Assembly (NCBI RefSeq): GCF_023701745.1
Contig: NZ_JAJOZB010000001.1
Coordinates: 8,789,001 to 8,853,000 of the forward strand
DNA from: Streptomyces sp. RKAG293
Lineage (GTDB): Bacteria; Actinomycetota; Actinomycetes; Streptomycetales; Streptomycetaceae
DNA: 64,000 bases
Reading direction: 5' to 3'
The position numbers and the translations under genes are program-made. Under the pieces are notes generated by a model. That model was not told the DNA's origin. It searched no databases and worked only from the letters and a program-made list of their open reading frames with translations. Within the stretch, counting starts at the first letter, position 1. Every line of letters begins with the position of its first letter. Shown here piece after piece: positions 34,827 to 43,447 of the stretch.

Positions 34827-34859
34827 CGCTCCCGGCCGCTGATGATGCGGCCGGGAGCG
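34827..34859 (-). terminator. 13-bp stem-loop terminator
   Basis: Perfect arms 34827-34839 and 34847-34859 (CGCTCCCGGCCGC), loop TGATGAT. It lies 40 bases past the stop codon of the second pseudo-protease gene. Confidence 0.8.
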
Positions 34860-34898
34860 TTGGCTACCTCGTGGGTGCAGTGGCGAATGGCGCGGAGG

Positions 34899-36542
34899 CT
34901 AGTTCCAGCTGCCGGTGATGGCGACGGTGGTGGGGGTGCCGGGGATGTTGGACGGTTCGTCGGCTGCGTCCCATGTGCGGTTGACGTGGCGCAGGGTGTG
35001 CTTGATGTGCCCGTCGGCGGTGACGACGACGGTCTGGAGCTCGCCGTCAACAGCGGCGGCGTCGATGTTGGTCACCGGGTCCTTGCCCAGGACGGGACTG
35101 AGGTCTCCGAAGACTCCCCAGGTGCCGTTGGCGGCGCGGATGCCGTGCTGGATGCCGCCGGTGGCGTTGGTGACGACGACCTGGAGGTCGGTACCGGTGC
35201 CGGCGAAGGCCATGTTGCTGACCGGGCCGAGGGTCGCGGTGAGCTGCTTGAGTTCGCCCCAGGCGGTCCAGGTGCCGTTGGCGTGCCGGATGGCGTGGAA
35301 GGCCTTCTTGTCGGCGACGACGCCGATCTGGGTCTCGGTGCCGGTCTGGGAGGTGGTCACCTGGGTGGCGTTGCCGAGAACGCCGAGGGCGGCGGTGACG
35401 TCACCCCATTTGATCCATTTGCCGTTGGCGTCCTGGACGTTGTGGTAGATCCGGCCGTTCGCGAGTGCGATCAGGCTGAGTCCGTTGCCGGTTGAAGTGA
35501 CCGCGATCTTCGTCAGGCCGGGCAGTGCGCCGGTCTCGGCGGTCAGGTCGCGGAACTTCTCCCACGATCCGTTGGGCAGCCGGGCGCCTTCGTACAGGTG
35601 GGCGTTGCCGCCGATGGCGAAGACGTAGTTCTTGCCGTTGATCGCGGCGTCGGCGGTGACCTTCACTTCGCCGATGCTGCCTGCGGCCTGCTGGACGTCG
35701 CCGAAGGCGAGCCAGTCGCCGTTGCTGTCGCGCGCGGTGTGGTAGAGACCGGTGTTGGTCGTGGCGAGCATCTGCAGCTTCCACGGCGTGGCCGTTACGG
35801 CGGTGGCCTGGCGGATCCAGGCGTTGATGTCGTCGACGCGGGTGGCGACCGCACCGGTGCGCGTCTCGTCGGAGCCCAGGCAGCCGCCCTGCCAGGAGGT
35901 GCTTGCGACGGCGGCCAGCTCGAAGTTGCCGTCGACGTCGCGGAAGACGGGCGCGCCGGTGTCACCCTTGCAGATGGCGGTGCCGTCGATGCCCACGGTG
36001 GTGGCGTCGACCTGATGGGCGGTGAACGCGGCGGTGTGCAGGGTGTCGGGGACCCAGGTGTCCTTGGTGCGGCCGTAGCCGGCACCCATGAGCGACTGGC
36101 CCGAAACGGGGGCGGTGATGGCCGGGTGCAGGGGCCGGATGCCGGAGACCGGGGTATCGAGCTTGGCCAGAACCAGGTCCCGGTCCTGACGGGGCACCAG
36201 GTCGACGATCTGGCGCACGGCGCCGGTGGTGCCGGTCAGGTCGGTGCGGCCGATGGTCGCGGTCGTCTTCAGCTTCGGCGCCCCGGCGGGCAGCGTCAGC
36301 GGTAGGGCGGGGTCATCGGCGAAGCAGCTGGAGGAGGTGATCAGCCACTGGTTGTTCAGAAGGGTGCCGGTGCACGACCGCTGTCCGCCCCCGATGTCGA
36401 GCTTCGCGGCGAACGCGGAGACCCCGGCATCGGCGGCGTCACCCGTCACTGCCTGGGTCGCCGGGCCGGTGAGAACACCCGCTAGGACGGTGACTGCGAG
36501 AAGTCCGGTGGTCCACGCCGTGCGTGAACGTATGCCTGACAC
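34899..36542 (-). CDS. Secreted S1-protease homologue lacking catalytic His and Ser, with tectonin-like repeat domain
   Basis: 547 residues. Signal peptide about 1-33. The chymotrypsin-like domain (40-250) aligns closely with the neighbouring paralogue: the histidine position reads TSSSC (Ser72) and the serine position GDTGA (Thr195), so both nucleophile and base are replaced here too; Asp in DRDLVLAKL is kept. The C-terminal 280 residues form about five repeats (W..WGD/FGDL, ...HAIRHANGTW, ...HTLRHVNRTW) like the tachylectin/tectonin beta-propeller. Same strand as the FG-GAP paralogue but with a terminator between them, so a duplicated pair with exchanged binding domains. Confidence 0.84.
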   Translation of the reverse strand: MSGIRSRTAWTTGLLAVTVLAGVLTGPATQAVTGDAADAGVSAFAAKLDIGGGQRSCTGTLLNNQWLITSSSCFADDPALPLTLPAGAPKLKTTATIGRTDLTGTTGAVRQIVDLVPRQDRDLVLAKLDTPVSGIRPLHPAITAPVSGQSLMGAGYGRTKDTWVPDTLHTAAFTAHQVDATTVGIDGTAICKGDTGAPVFRDVDGNFELAAVASTSWQGGCLGSDETRTGAVATRVDDINAWIRQATAVTATPWKLQMLATTNTGLYHTARDSNGDWLAFGDVQQAAGSIGEVKVTADAAINGKNYVFAIGGNAHLYEGARLPNGSWEKFRDLTAETGALPGLTKIAVTSTGNGLSLIALANGRIYHNVQDANGKWIKWGDVTAALGVLGNATQVTTSQTGTETQIGVVADKKAFHAIRHANGTWTAWGELKQLTATLGPVSNMAFAGTGTDLQVVVTNATGGIQHGIRAANGTWGVFGDLSPVLGKDPVTNIDAAAVDGELQTVVVTADGHIKHTLRHVNRTWDAADEPSNIPGTPTTVAITGSWN

Positions 36543-36667
36543 GATGTGCTTCCTTCAGAAGAGGAATGTTGAAGTCCGCCGCAGACGGCGGACATGCTGC
36601 CCCAGAAGGTCCTGGACAGCCCGAAGGCGCTGGCAAGAGCGCGGACTCAACCTCAGAAGAGAGGGAG

Positions 36668-36688
36668 ACGCCGGCGTTACGCCGGCGT
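36668..36688 (-). terminator. Stem-loop terminator ACGCCGGCG-TTA-CGCCGGCGT
   Basis: Perfect nine-base stem (36668-36676 with 36680-36688), 22 bases past the stop of the small secreted protein gene. A second hairpin (GTCCGCC/GGCGGAC, 36574-36593) follows before the pseudo-protease start. Confidence 0.7.
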
Positions 36689-36709
36689 GGTGGGAAGCTG
36701 GTTCGCGAA

Positions 36710-37210
36710 TCAGCCGGTGACGCGGATGGCGACCAGGACGGAAGGGGCGCCGTCCACGGTGCCTTCGCCGACGCTCTTGGCGCTGTCCTTGGCGACGGCG
36801 ACCGTCTGGGTCGCGCCTTCAGCGGTGAGGTCGGCGCTGATCGGGTGTTCCCCGGTCTGCAGGCGGATGACGTCGGGCACCTCCAGAGTGAGGTAGCCCG
36901 TCTTGTTGTTGGCCTGGAAGCAGATCTCTGAGGCTCCCGTCCAGACCTTGATCTGCTGGGGTGAGGTGCCGCAGGCGTCGAGCAGCAGGATGTGACCGTC
37001 ACCCTTGAGGAGCTTGATGTTCCGGTCCTTGAGAATCTTCGCCGCATTGGGGTACTGGAAGTCCTCCACCGCGGAAGGCGGCGCGGTGTCAGCGGCTCCT
37101 GCCGTGACGGAAGCGGAAGTGGTGGAGGCCAGGGCGGGCGCACCGATCAATGCGGTAAACGCACTGACGATTCCAGCCGCAAGTAGCAGTATGCGGAGGC
37201 GAGATGTCAC
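36710..37210 (-). CDS. Small secreted protein of unknown function
   Basis: 166 residues. The GTG at 37210 is chosen because it follows AAAGGAA by about ten bases; an ATG at 37231 lacks a site. Signal peptide about 1-30 (LLLAAGIVSAFTALIGAPALA). The mature part begins disordered, then has a short domain with two cysteines (DACGTS and SEICFQ) that probably pair, and a beta-rich end. I recognise no family. Lying between the pseudo-proteases and the toxin gene, it may belong to the same extracellular set. Confidence 0.7.
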   Translation of the reverse strand: MTSRLRILLLAAGIVSAFTALIGAPALASTTSASVTAGAADTAPPSAVEDFQYPNAAKILKDRNIKLLKGDGHILLLDACGTSPQQIKVWTGASEICFQANNKTGYLTLEVPDVIRLQTGEHPISADLTAEGATQTVAVAKDSAKSVGEGTVDGAPSVLVAIRVTG

Positions 37211-37518
37211 CGAAGAATTCCTTTCAGGCATGGGCGACTGCAGATCCGCGGCCCCCCACAGATGTAATCGAAACGTAAAGTACTGCAAGAAGCTAACACA
37301 CTGAGACTGTGTACCCAGCGTGCCAACCGGCCGGTGAATCGAGGCGCGTTCGCCGCGGGAAGGTGCGGCAAGTCGCCCTTCACCGCAGGCTGTTGGTGTG
37401 GTAGGGCACGGAGGGCCGGTCCTCTGGAAGGCGTGCCGCCGTCGGCTTGCGATGGCTAACCGTGCGCGCCAGCTTGCTGTGTTGATCGATGGTAATGTGA
37501 AGGACGGGTAAAGCAGGC
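37211..37518. other. Divergent promoter region of the secreted-protein and toxin genes
   Basis: 308 bases without a gene. It contains an AT-richer stretch around 37265-37310 (AACGTAAAGTACTGCAAGAA) and a weak dyad ACACACTGAGACTGTGT at about 37297-37313. No clear sigma-70 boxes can be defended. Confidence 0.4.
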
Positions 37519-40500
37519 ATGGTTATGCTCACGGTGCCGAGGTTCGGCATCCGGCCACGGGAGTTGCCGGTCAGTGAGATGAGTATCGCCTTGCGGCAAA
37601 GACATGCCTTGCACCATTATTCGGAATGGACACGTCGCGCTATACGCGTGTTGTGTCTGGGCCTGTTGCCGTTGACGCTCATGGCGACTCTGCTCGGATC
37701 CTCGACGGCTATGGCCGATGACGCTCCCGGCGGCAGTGACCGGGGTTGGATCGTCCGGCTGTGGGAGACGAGCGGGCCCGGCGTCAAGGCCGCTGCGGAG
37801 GTAGCCCTGACCGGTACCGACGCCGATGTCCAACGCTTCGCGGCTCAGCTGGAAGAGACAAAGTTCCGGGATGATCGGGTGGAGGCCGCCCAGATCGCGA
37901 GTGTGGGCGGTCGGCGGGTGCAGGAGGCTGTGAACACAGCCCTGTCGGGGGACGCCGCTGAAGTGGCGGTGTTTGTGAGGGATGGTTGGAGGGCACCGCA
38001 CGAGCAGGATCAGCGGGTGCGGGTGGCCCAGATCATCGACGGGGCAGGTCGTCGTGTTCAGGCTGCTGGGAACGCTGCTCTGAGTGGGACGCCCGCGGAT
38101 GTGTTGGCGTTTTTGAGTCAGGGTCAGTACACGGCGCGGGATCAGGACGAGCGGGTTCAGCTTGTTCAGATTCTGGATACGGCCGGGCCTGCGGTGCAGG
38201 CGGCCGGCAACCTCGCACTGAACGGTTCCGCGGACGACGTCCGCGAGTTCTTGCAGGTCGGCCTGTATGTGGCGCGTGCGCATGACCAGGAATACACCAG
38301 TGTCGCGCAGCTGGCGGAGCAGGCGCGGGTGGCGGGCGATCAGGCGGCCGCGGAGACGGTAGCCGCCAAGGACGCCTCCGCGCGTGCGGTGACGGCCTCG
38401 AAGTTGGCCAAGGATGCGGCCAGGCTGGCTGCTTCTGAGGCGAAGGCGGCGGGTAGCGACGCGAACAAGGCCGCGTCCGCGGCGGGACGTGCGGCATCCG
38501 CGGCCAGTCAGGCTGCAACCGCCGCGCAGCAGGCGATCGATGCGGCGCGGGCGGCGAACAGTTCGGCGCGGGTCGCGGCCAATGCGGCCGCGCAGGCCGC
38601 CTCCGCCGCGGCCGGGGCCGCGCAGGCCGCCTCCAAGGCGCGTAGTGCCGCGGCTGATGCGGCCGTGGATGCCACGAAGGCCCAGGCCGCGCACACGGCG
38701 GCTGATACCGCACGCGCCGCGGCCTCGGCGGCCACGACGGGGGCCAAGGCCGCCGACAAGGCCAAGGAAGCCGCGACACAGGCCGGCGATGCGGCGTTGG
38801 CCGCGGTCGGTGCTGGCGTGGATGCCGCCGCAGCCGCGGATGCGGCCGATGAGGCCAGCGGTTATGCGAATCAGTCGGATGCCCAGACGGCCAAGGCCAA
38901 GGCGGCCGCTGCGGCCGCACGCCGGCATGCCGGGGAGGCCAAGCGCGCCGCCTACGCCGCAGTGAGCCTGGCCCGCAAGTCCGCTGTCGCGGCCGGTGAG
39001 GCAGGTGATGCTGCTCGGTCGGCTGCCGCGCACGCGTTGGCCGCCGCCACTGCCGCCGACGAGGCCGGCGCTCGCGCGCATGACGCGGTGACCGCCGCCA
39101 ACGAGTCCACCAAGCATGCCGGGGAGGCCACCACCGCGGCCAACGATGCCAGTGCCGCCGTTGCCAAGGCCCAGAGTATCTACGCGCTGGCCCGTGAGGT
39201 CGACGCCGAAGAACTCCTCGGCCGCACCAACGCCGGGATCGAGCAGGCCCAGGACCAGAAGGAAGCAGCTGCCAAGGCCCAGGCGGACCAGGTCCGTACG
39301 GTCCAGCAGAACAAGGACCGCATCGCCCAGGCCCAGCAGCTGGCCGCCGAGGCCACCGCGCCCGGAGCCGACCCGCAGGTCGTCGCGGCCAAGGGCCGCA
39401 AGGCCGCGCTGCTAGCGATGCAGACAGCCGGCCCGTGGGCTGTTGCCGCCGCTGAAACCGCGTTGTCCGGTTCTGACGACGACGTCATGGAGTATTTGCG
39501 GACCGGCGGAGGAGGGGCTGCGCAGCAGGACGACCGCACATCGGTCGCGACGCTGGCCGGGCAGAGCCCGGTGGCATCGGTACGTGCGGCGGCTGAGGAG
39601 GCCCTGAAGGGTGACGCGGCGACGATCACCGCGTTCTTGACCACCGGGCAGTACCAGGTGGCTGTCCGGGACTTCCGCGTCTACATCGCGCAGGTCGCCT
39701 CCACCGGCGGGCGCCGGGTCCAGGACGCGGGCAACGCCGCGTTGGACTCCGGGTCTGTCGAGCAGTACCGGCAGTTCATCACCGACGGGCAGTACACCGC
39801 CCGCGCCCAGGACGAGCGGGTCCTGGCGGCCCAGTTGATCGACAGCGGCAGCCCGGAGGTGAAGTCCGCAGCCACCATCGCCTTGGAAGGCCCGCCCGAG
39901 CTACTGCACGACTTCCTCCAGGACGGGCGGTACAAGGCCCAGCGCCAGGACATGCTGGCCACCACCCATGTCGCGATGGTCCAGCAGTTGATCGCGGAAG
40001 CCTCCCGGATCGCTGCCACCGCGCAGCAGAACGCCGCCGAGGCCCGCAAGGCCGCAGCCCTGGCGCGTAAGGCCGCCGCCGAGGCCACCACCGCCGCGAA
40101 CCAGGCGAAGGCCTCGGCCAAGGACGCCGAGAACTTCGCCGCGCAGGCCAAGGCGTCCGCCAAGGACGCCGAAGCGTCCGCCGCCCGGGCCGCGGAATCG
40201 GCCAAGACCGCCAGGCAAGCCGCCGCCAACGCCGAGACCTCCGCGGCCAAGGCCACCAACTCCGCCACCGAGGCCGCGATCTCCTCCGCGATGGCTCACG
40301 CCTCGGCAGCGGGCGCCTGGAACGCGGCCAACGAGGCCCGCGCCTCCGCCTTGGCCGCCGGCAAGGACGCCGCCGGCGCGGCGCAGGCCGCCAAGGATGC
40401 CCTCGCCACGGCCACCGTCAAGCTCAAGGCCGACGAGGAAGCTGCTGCAAAGTTCGAGCGGGAAGATCCCGGCGCGATCGCCCGCAGACAGTACCGGTGC

Positions 40501-41541
40501 GAAACACCCCTGGGGTGCCGCCTGGCGGATCCCCACTTCTGCCAGCAGAATGACGGCGTCTGCCAGGTCATCAACTACGGACCGGTGATCCTCGACGCCG
40601 CCAAGAAACTCGTTGCGGTCGAGGAGATGGTGATATCGCTGTCACCGAATGGCGCAGTCATGCTGTGTGTCGCGCAGGCGACCATGGGCACACCGGATGA
40701 TCACGACTGGTGTGATCTCCTCCATCCCGACCAGTTCACCGGGGAAAGGCTCCACCTCCTAACGGCCATGATCAAAGTGCTACGGCGCGTCCCGTGCACT
40801 AAGTGCTTCCTGGCCGGCACCAAGGTGCTCATGGGGGACAATTCCACCAAGAACATCGAGGACGTCCGCGACGGCGACACCGTCCTCGCCACTGACCCGG
40901 TCACCGGGACTACAGCCGCCCGCAAGGTGACCCGTCAGATTGTCACCGACGACGACAAACAGTTCAACGAACTCACACTCGCAACCCGCAACGGACCCAA
41001 AAGGCTCACCGCCACCGCCGACCACCCGTTCTGGAGCCCATCGGAACACCGCTGGCTCAAGACAAGCGAACTCACCCCAGGCACCACGCTTCTGAGCAGC
41101 GACAAGAGCACCGTCCCTGTGCAGGCCAACCGTGCCTTCGCCCTGCAGGCCCGTACCTACAACCTCACCGTCGACAACCTGCACACGTACTATGTGCTGG
41201 CGGGCGATACACCGGTATTGGTTCACAACAGCGGGCCGTGCCCTGGGCTTTCGGGCTCCTGGCACGAGGGAACCTTCGAATCTGCCGAGGACAGCTTCGC
41301 ATACCACTTCGAAAAGCACGCCGAACCACTTCACATCTCGACCGCAAAGTATTTGCAGGATGCTAAGGACTGGGCAGCGCGACTGGCTCAGCCGGGAGGT
41401 AAGGCGGGATTGAACGCAAAGAGGATGCCCTTTGACGATGGCAAGTTCGGCGTTAAGTACTCGGATCCCAATGGAGGCATGGGCGGGATTATCGGCCCAG
41501 ATGGAAGAGTTGTCTCCTTCTGGTACACGGACGATCACTAG
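37519..41541 (+). CDS. Polymorphic toxin: ALF-repeat protein with HINT domain and C-terminal toxin
   Basis: 1340 residues. Residues 40-66 form a signal sequence (VLCLGLLPLTLMATLLG). Two blocks of ALF repeats (about 75-265 and 640-820; ALSG..ADV..FL..GQY.AR.QDERV) alternate with very alanine-rich coiled-coil segments (about 270-570 and 830-990). A HINT self-cleaving domain starts at Cys1096 (CFLAGTKV), continues through LTATADHPFWS, and ends VLVHN at Asn1237. After it come 103 residues of probable toxin with AYHFEKHAE, GVKYSDPNGG and VVSFWYTDDH, a layout like small ribonuclease toxins; the exact family is not recognised. The HINT domain would release this tip. A short gene 16 bases downstream fits an immunity protein. 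An ATG at 37579 is an alternative start. Confidence 0.85.
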   Translation: MVMLTVPRFGIRPRELPVSEMSIALRQRHALHHYSEWTRRAIRVLCLGLLPLTLMATLLGSSTAMADDAPGGSDRGWIVRLWETSGPGVKAAAEVALTGTDADVQRFAAQLEETKFRDDRVEAAQIASVGGRRVQEAVNTALSGDAAEVAVFVRDGWRAPHEQDQRVRVAQIIDGAGRRVQAAGNAALSGTPADVLAFLSQGQYTARDQDERVQLVQILDTAGPAVQAAGNLALNGSADDVREFLQVGLYVARAHDQEYTSVAQLAEQARVAGDQAAAETVAAKDASARAVTASKLAKDAARLAASEAKAAGSDANKAASAAGRAASAASQAATAAQQAIDAARAANSSARVAANAAAQAASAAAGAAQAASKARSAAADAAVDATKAQAAHTAADTARAAASAATTGAKAADKAKEAATQAGDAALAAVGAGVDAAAAADAADEASGYANQSDAQTAKAKAAAAAARRHAGEAKRAAYAAVSLARKSAVAAGEAGDAARSAAAHALAAATAADEAGARAHDAVTAANESTKHAGEATTAANDASAAVAKAQSIYALAREVDAEELLGRTNAGIEQAQDQKEAAAKAQADQVRTVQQNKDRIAQAQQLAAEATAPGADPQVVAAKGRKAALLAMQTAGPWAVAAAETALSGSDDDVMEYLRTGGGGAAQQDDRTSVATLAGQSPVASVRAAAEEALKGDAATITAFLTTGQYQVAVRDFRVYIAQVASTGGRRVQDAGNAALDSGSVEQYRQFITDGQYTARAQDERVLAAQLIDSGSPEVKSAATIALEGPPELLHDFLQDGRYKAQRQDMLATTHVAMVQQLIAEASRIAATAQQNAAEARKAAALARKAAAEATTAANQAKASAKDAENFAAQAKASAKDAEASAARAAESAKTARQAAANAETSAAKATNSATEAAISSAMAHASAAGAWNAANEARASALAAGKDAAGAAQAAKDALATATVKLKADEEAAAKFEREDPGAIARRQYRCETPLGCRLADPHFCQQNDGVCQVINYGPVILDAAKKLVAVEEMVISLSPNGAVMLCVAQATMGTPDDHDWCDLLHPDQFTGERLHLLTAMIKVLRRVPCTKCFLAGTKVLMGDNSTKNIEDVRDGDTVLATDPVTGTTAARKVTRQIVTDDDKQFNELTLATRNGPKRLTATADHPFWSPSEHRWLKTSELTPGTTLLSSDKSTVPVQANRAFALQARTYNLTVDNLHTYYVLAGDTPVLVHNSGPCPGLSGSWHEGTFESAEDSFAYHFEKHAEPLHISTAKYLQDAKDWAARLAQPGGKAGLNAKRMPFDDGKFGVKYSDPNGGMGGIIGPDGRVVSFWYTDDH

Positions 41542-41557
41542 AACGAAGGAATATCGA

Positions 41558-41887
41558 ATGCTGAGCTTTATGGACTCCTATACCTTGTGGCGCCAACTGC
41601 CGTTCCCGCGGAGCGGCTCCGGCGAGGGTATGATTATGGCGCACAGCGACCTGGCGTTCGCCGAGGAGTACGTGACGACGGTGATTCGGTACGTAGAACG
41701 CGGGATCTTCAAGCCGGCACCCGTGGATGTGCTCGCGTTTCTGCAGGAGCTTATGCACCGCATTGATCGGCTCGGCGACGTCGCCTCGGGTGGCGACCAG
41801 GCGGTCGTTCGGTCGCAGCATGCATATGCGGCACTGCTTGACCTCGTTTACCGCCATTTCCTCGAGGCCGGCGGCCAGGGGAAATAG
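41558..41887 (+). CDS. Probable immunity protein for the HINT toxin
   Basis: 109 residues, cytosolic, mostly helical (AFAEEYVTTVIRYVERGIF, VLAFLQELMHRIDRLG, SQHAYAALLDLVYRHFLEA). The ATG follows GAAGGA. It starts 16 bases after the toxin stop codon, the usual place of immunity genes in polymorphic-toxin loci. It has lower GC content than its neighbours. The call rests on position and size, since I do not recognise the fold. Confidence 0.6.
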   Translation: MLSFMDSYTLWRQLPFPRSGSGEGMIMAHSDLAFAEEYVTTVIRYVERGIFKPAPVDVLAFLQELMHRIDRLGDVASGGDQAVVRSQHAYAALLDLVYRHFLEAGGQGK

Positions 41888-41894
41888 TGAGGAC

Positions 41895-41934
41895 CTGGAG
41901 GGCCTGCCGAGTATGTCGACGGCGGGCCCTCCAG
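41895..41934. terminator. Bidirectional stem-loop terminator between convergent genes
   Basis: Arms 41895-41908 and 41921-41934 (CTGGAGGGCCTGCC against GGCGGGCCCTCCAG) pair at 13 of 14 positions. It separates the immunity gene from the convergent aminopeptidase. Confidence 0.75.
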
Positions 41935-41989
41935 AGTATCTGACGTAAGTTGCTGCGGGGTGAGTGGGGAACACCACTGGCTCAAGCCA

Positions 41990-43447
41990 TCAGTGGGGGA
42001 CCGCCGGGGGTTCGCGGAGCAGGGTGGCCAGGGTGCGGACGCCGAAGCCGGTGGCGCCTTGCGCCCACTCGCCGTCGTCGGCGTCGCACAGTGCGGTGCC
42101 CTGGATGTCCAGGTGGGCCCAGGGGATGCCGGCGGGGACGAACTCCCGCAGGAACAGGCCGGCGAGCAGGGCGGTGCCGTGCCGGTTGCCGATGGTGTAG
42201 TTGACCAGGTCGGCGATCGGTGACTCCAACTGCCAGCGGTAGCGGTCGGACAGCGGGAGGGGCCAGACCGGCTCGCCGGCCTGCCTGGCGGCCTGCCGCA
42301 ACCGGTCCACCAGGGCGTCGTCGGTGCCCATCACGGCGGCGATCTTCCGGCCCAGGGCGATCGGGGCGGCGTCCGTCAAGGTGGCCACATCGATCATCGC
42401 GTCCGGGGCGCACTCGCCGGCCAGGGTCAGGGCGTCGGCCAGGATGAGCCGGCCCTCGGCGTCGGCGTTGCGCACCTCCACCGTGCGGCCGCCGCGCATC
42501 CGCAGCACGTCGCCGATGCGTACCGGGTCGCCGTTGGGCATGTTCTCCGTCAGGGGCAGCCAGGCGTCGACCTGCGTGCCGCAGTCCAGGCCGGTCAGGA
42601 CCGACATCGCGCCGAGCACGGCCGCCGCCCCGGCCATGTCGGCCTTCATGGTGAGCATCTCGGCGCTGGGTTTGAGGGACAGCCCGCCCGCGTCGAAGGT
42701 GACGCCCTTGCCGATCAGCGCGTACCGGCCCACCGGACGGTCGGGCTGGTAGGTCAGCCGGACCATGCGGGGCGGGCGCAGCGAGCCGCGGCCGACCGCG
42801 AGCAGCCCGCCGAGGCGTTCGGCGGCGATGCGCTCCTCGTCCCACACCTCGCACCGCAGCCCGCTGTCGGCCGCGACCGCCGCCGCCCGCTCGGCGAACA
42901 GCGCGGGAGTCAGGTCCTGACCGGGCTCGTTGACCAGGTCCCGGGCGAGCAGGGTGGCGGCGGCCAGCCGCTGCCCCTCGTCCAGTGCGGCGCGCTCGGC
43001 CGCCCCGCCGCCGTCCGGCAGGAGCAGGTCGACGTACTCGGGCCCGCACGGGCCGCTCGCGACGGCGGACTTGTGACGGGTGAAGCGGTAGCCGCCGAGC
43101 AGGAACCCCTCGACGGCGGCGCGCACCGCCGACGGGCCGGGCGCCCGCCCCCCGGGTGCGGGCAGCGGAAGGCCCAGCCGCCCGAACCCGCTTACCGCAC
43201 GAGCCAGTTCGGCGACCGAGGACCGGATCGTGTCGTCGTCCAGGGTGGTGCTGGTTCCGAAGCCGAGCAGCACCTGCGCCGGACCGTCCGCCTCTCCCGG
43301 CAGGCGCAGCACCTCGCCGGGCCGCCCGGTGAAACCGCAGGCCGCCACGAACCCGGCGGAGGGCACCTGCCCCGGCCGGTCGGTGAAAGCGGGCACGACC
43401 ACCGCGTCGGTACCGGGTCGGGCCTGTTCCGCCAGCGACCAGCGCAT
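41990..43447 (-). CDS. M17 leucyl aminopeptidase, last gene of the putative peptide operon
   Basis: 485 residues. The C-terminal two thirds are the M17 catalytic domain: GKGVTFDAGGLSLKP (lysine and aspartate metal ligands), MKADMAGAAAVLG, and the signature NADAEGRL with Asp and Glu ligands. The usual two zinc or manganese ions are thus supported. M17 enzymes trim N-terminal residues, and one (BotP) acts in bottromycin maturation. The ATG shares one base with the stop of the upstream TPR gene (TGATG), so they are coupled. In this operon it probably trims the leader-free peptide, but housekeeping function cannot be excluded. Confidence 0.88.
   Translation of the reverse strand: MRWSLAEQARPGTDAVVVPAFTDRPGQVPSAGFVAACGFTGRPGEVLRLPGEADGPAQVLLGFGTSTTLDDDTIRSSVAELARAVSGFGRLGLPLPAPGGRAPGPSAVRAAVEGFLLGGYRFTRHKSAVASGPCGPEYVDLLLPDGGGAAERAALDEGQRLAAATLLARDLVNEPGQDLTPALFAERAAAVAADSGLRCEVWDEERIAAERLGGLLAVGRGSLRPPRMVRLTYQPDRPVGRYALIGKGVTFDAGGLSLKPSAEMLTMKADMAGAAAVLGAMSVLTGLDCGTQVDAWLPLTENMPNGDPVRIGDVLRMRGGRTVEVRNADAEGRLILADALTLAGECAPDAMIDVATLTDAAPIALGRKIAAVMGTDDALVDRLRQAARQAGEPVWPLPLSDRYRWQLESPIADLVNYTIGNRHGTALLAGLFLREFVPAGIPWAHLDIQGTALCDADDGEWAQGATGFGVRTLATLLREPPAVPH

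Noticed and set aside
37456..39117. A 553-residue antisense frame opposite the toxin gene
   Set aside because: It mirrors the alanine-rich coding sequence on the plus strand, giving glycine/arginine-rich low complexity with no recognisable domain.
38340..39170. Alanine-rich repetitive DNA as a possible noncoding repeat array
   Set aside because: It encodes the coiled-coil part of the toxin stalk in one continuous frame; repetition is at the protein level.
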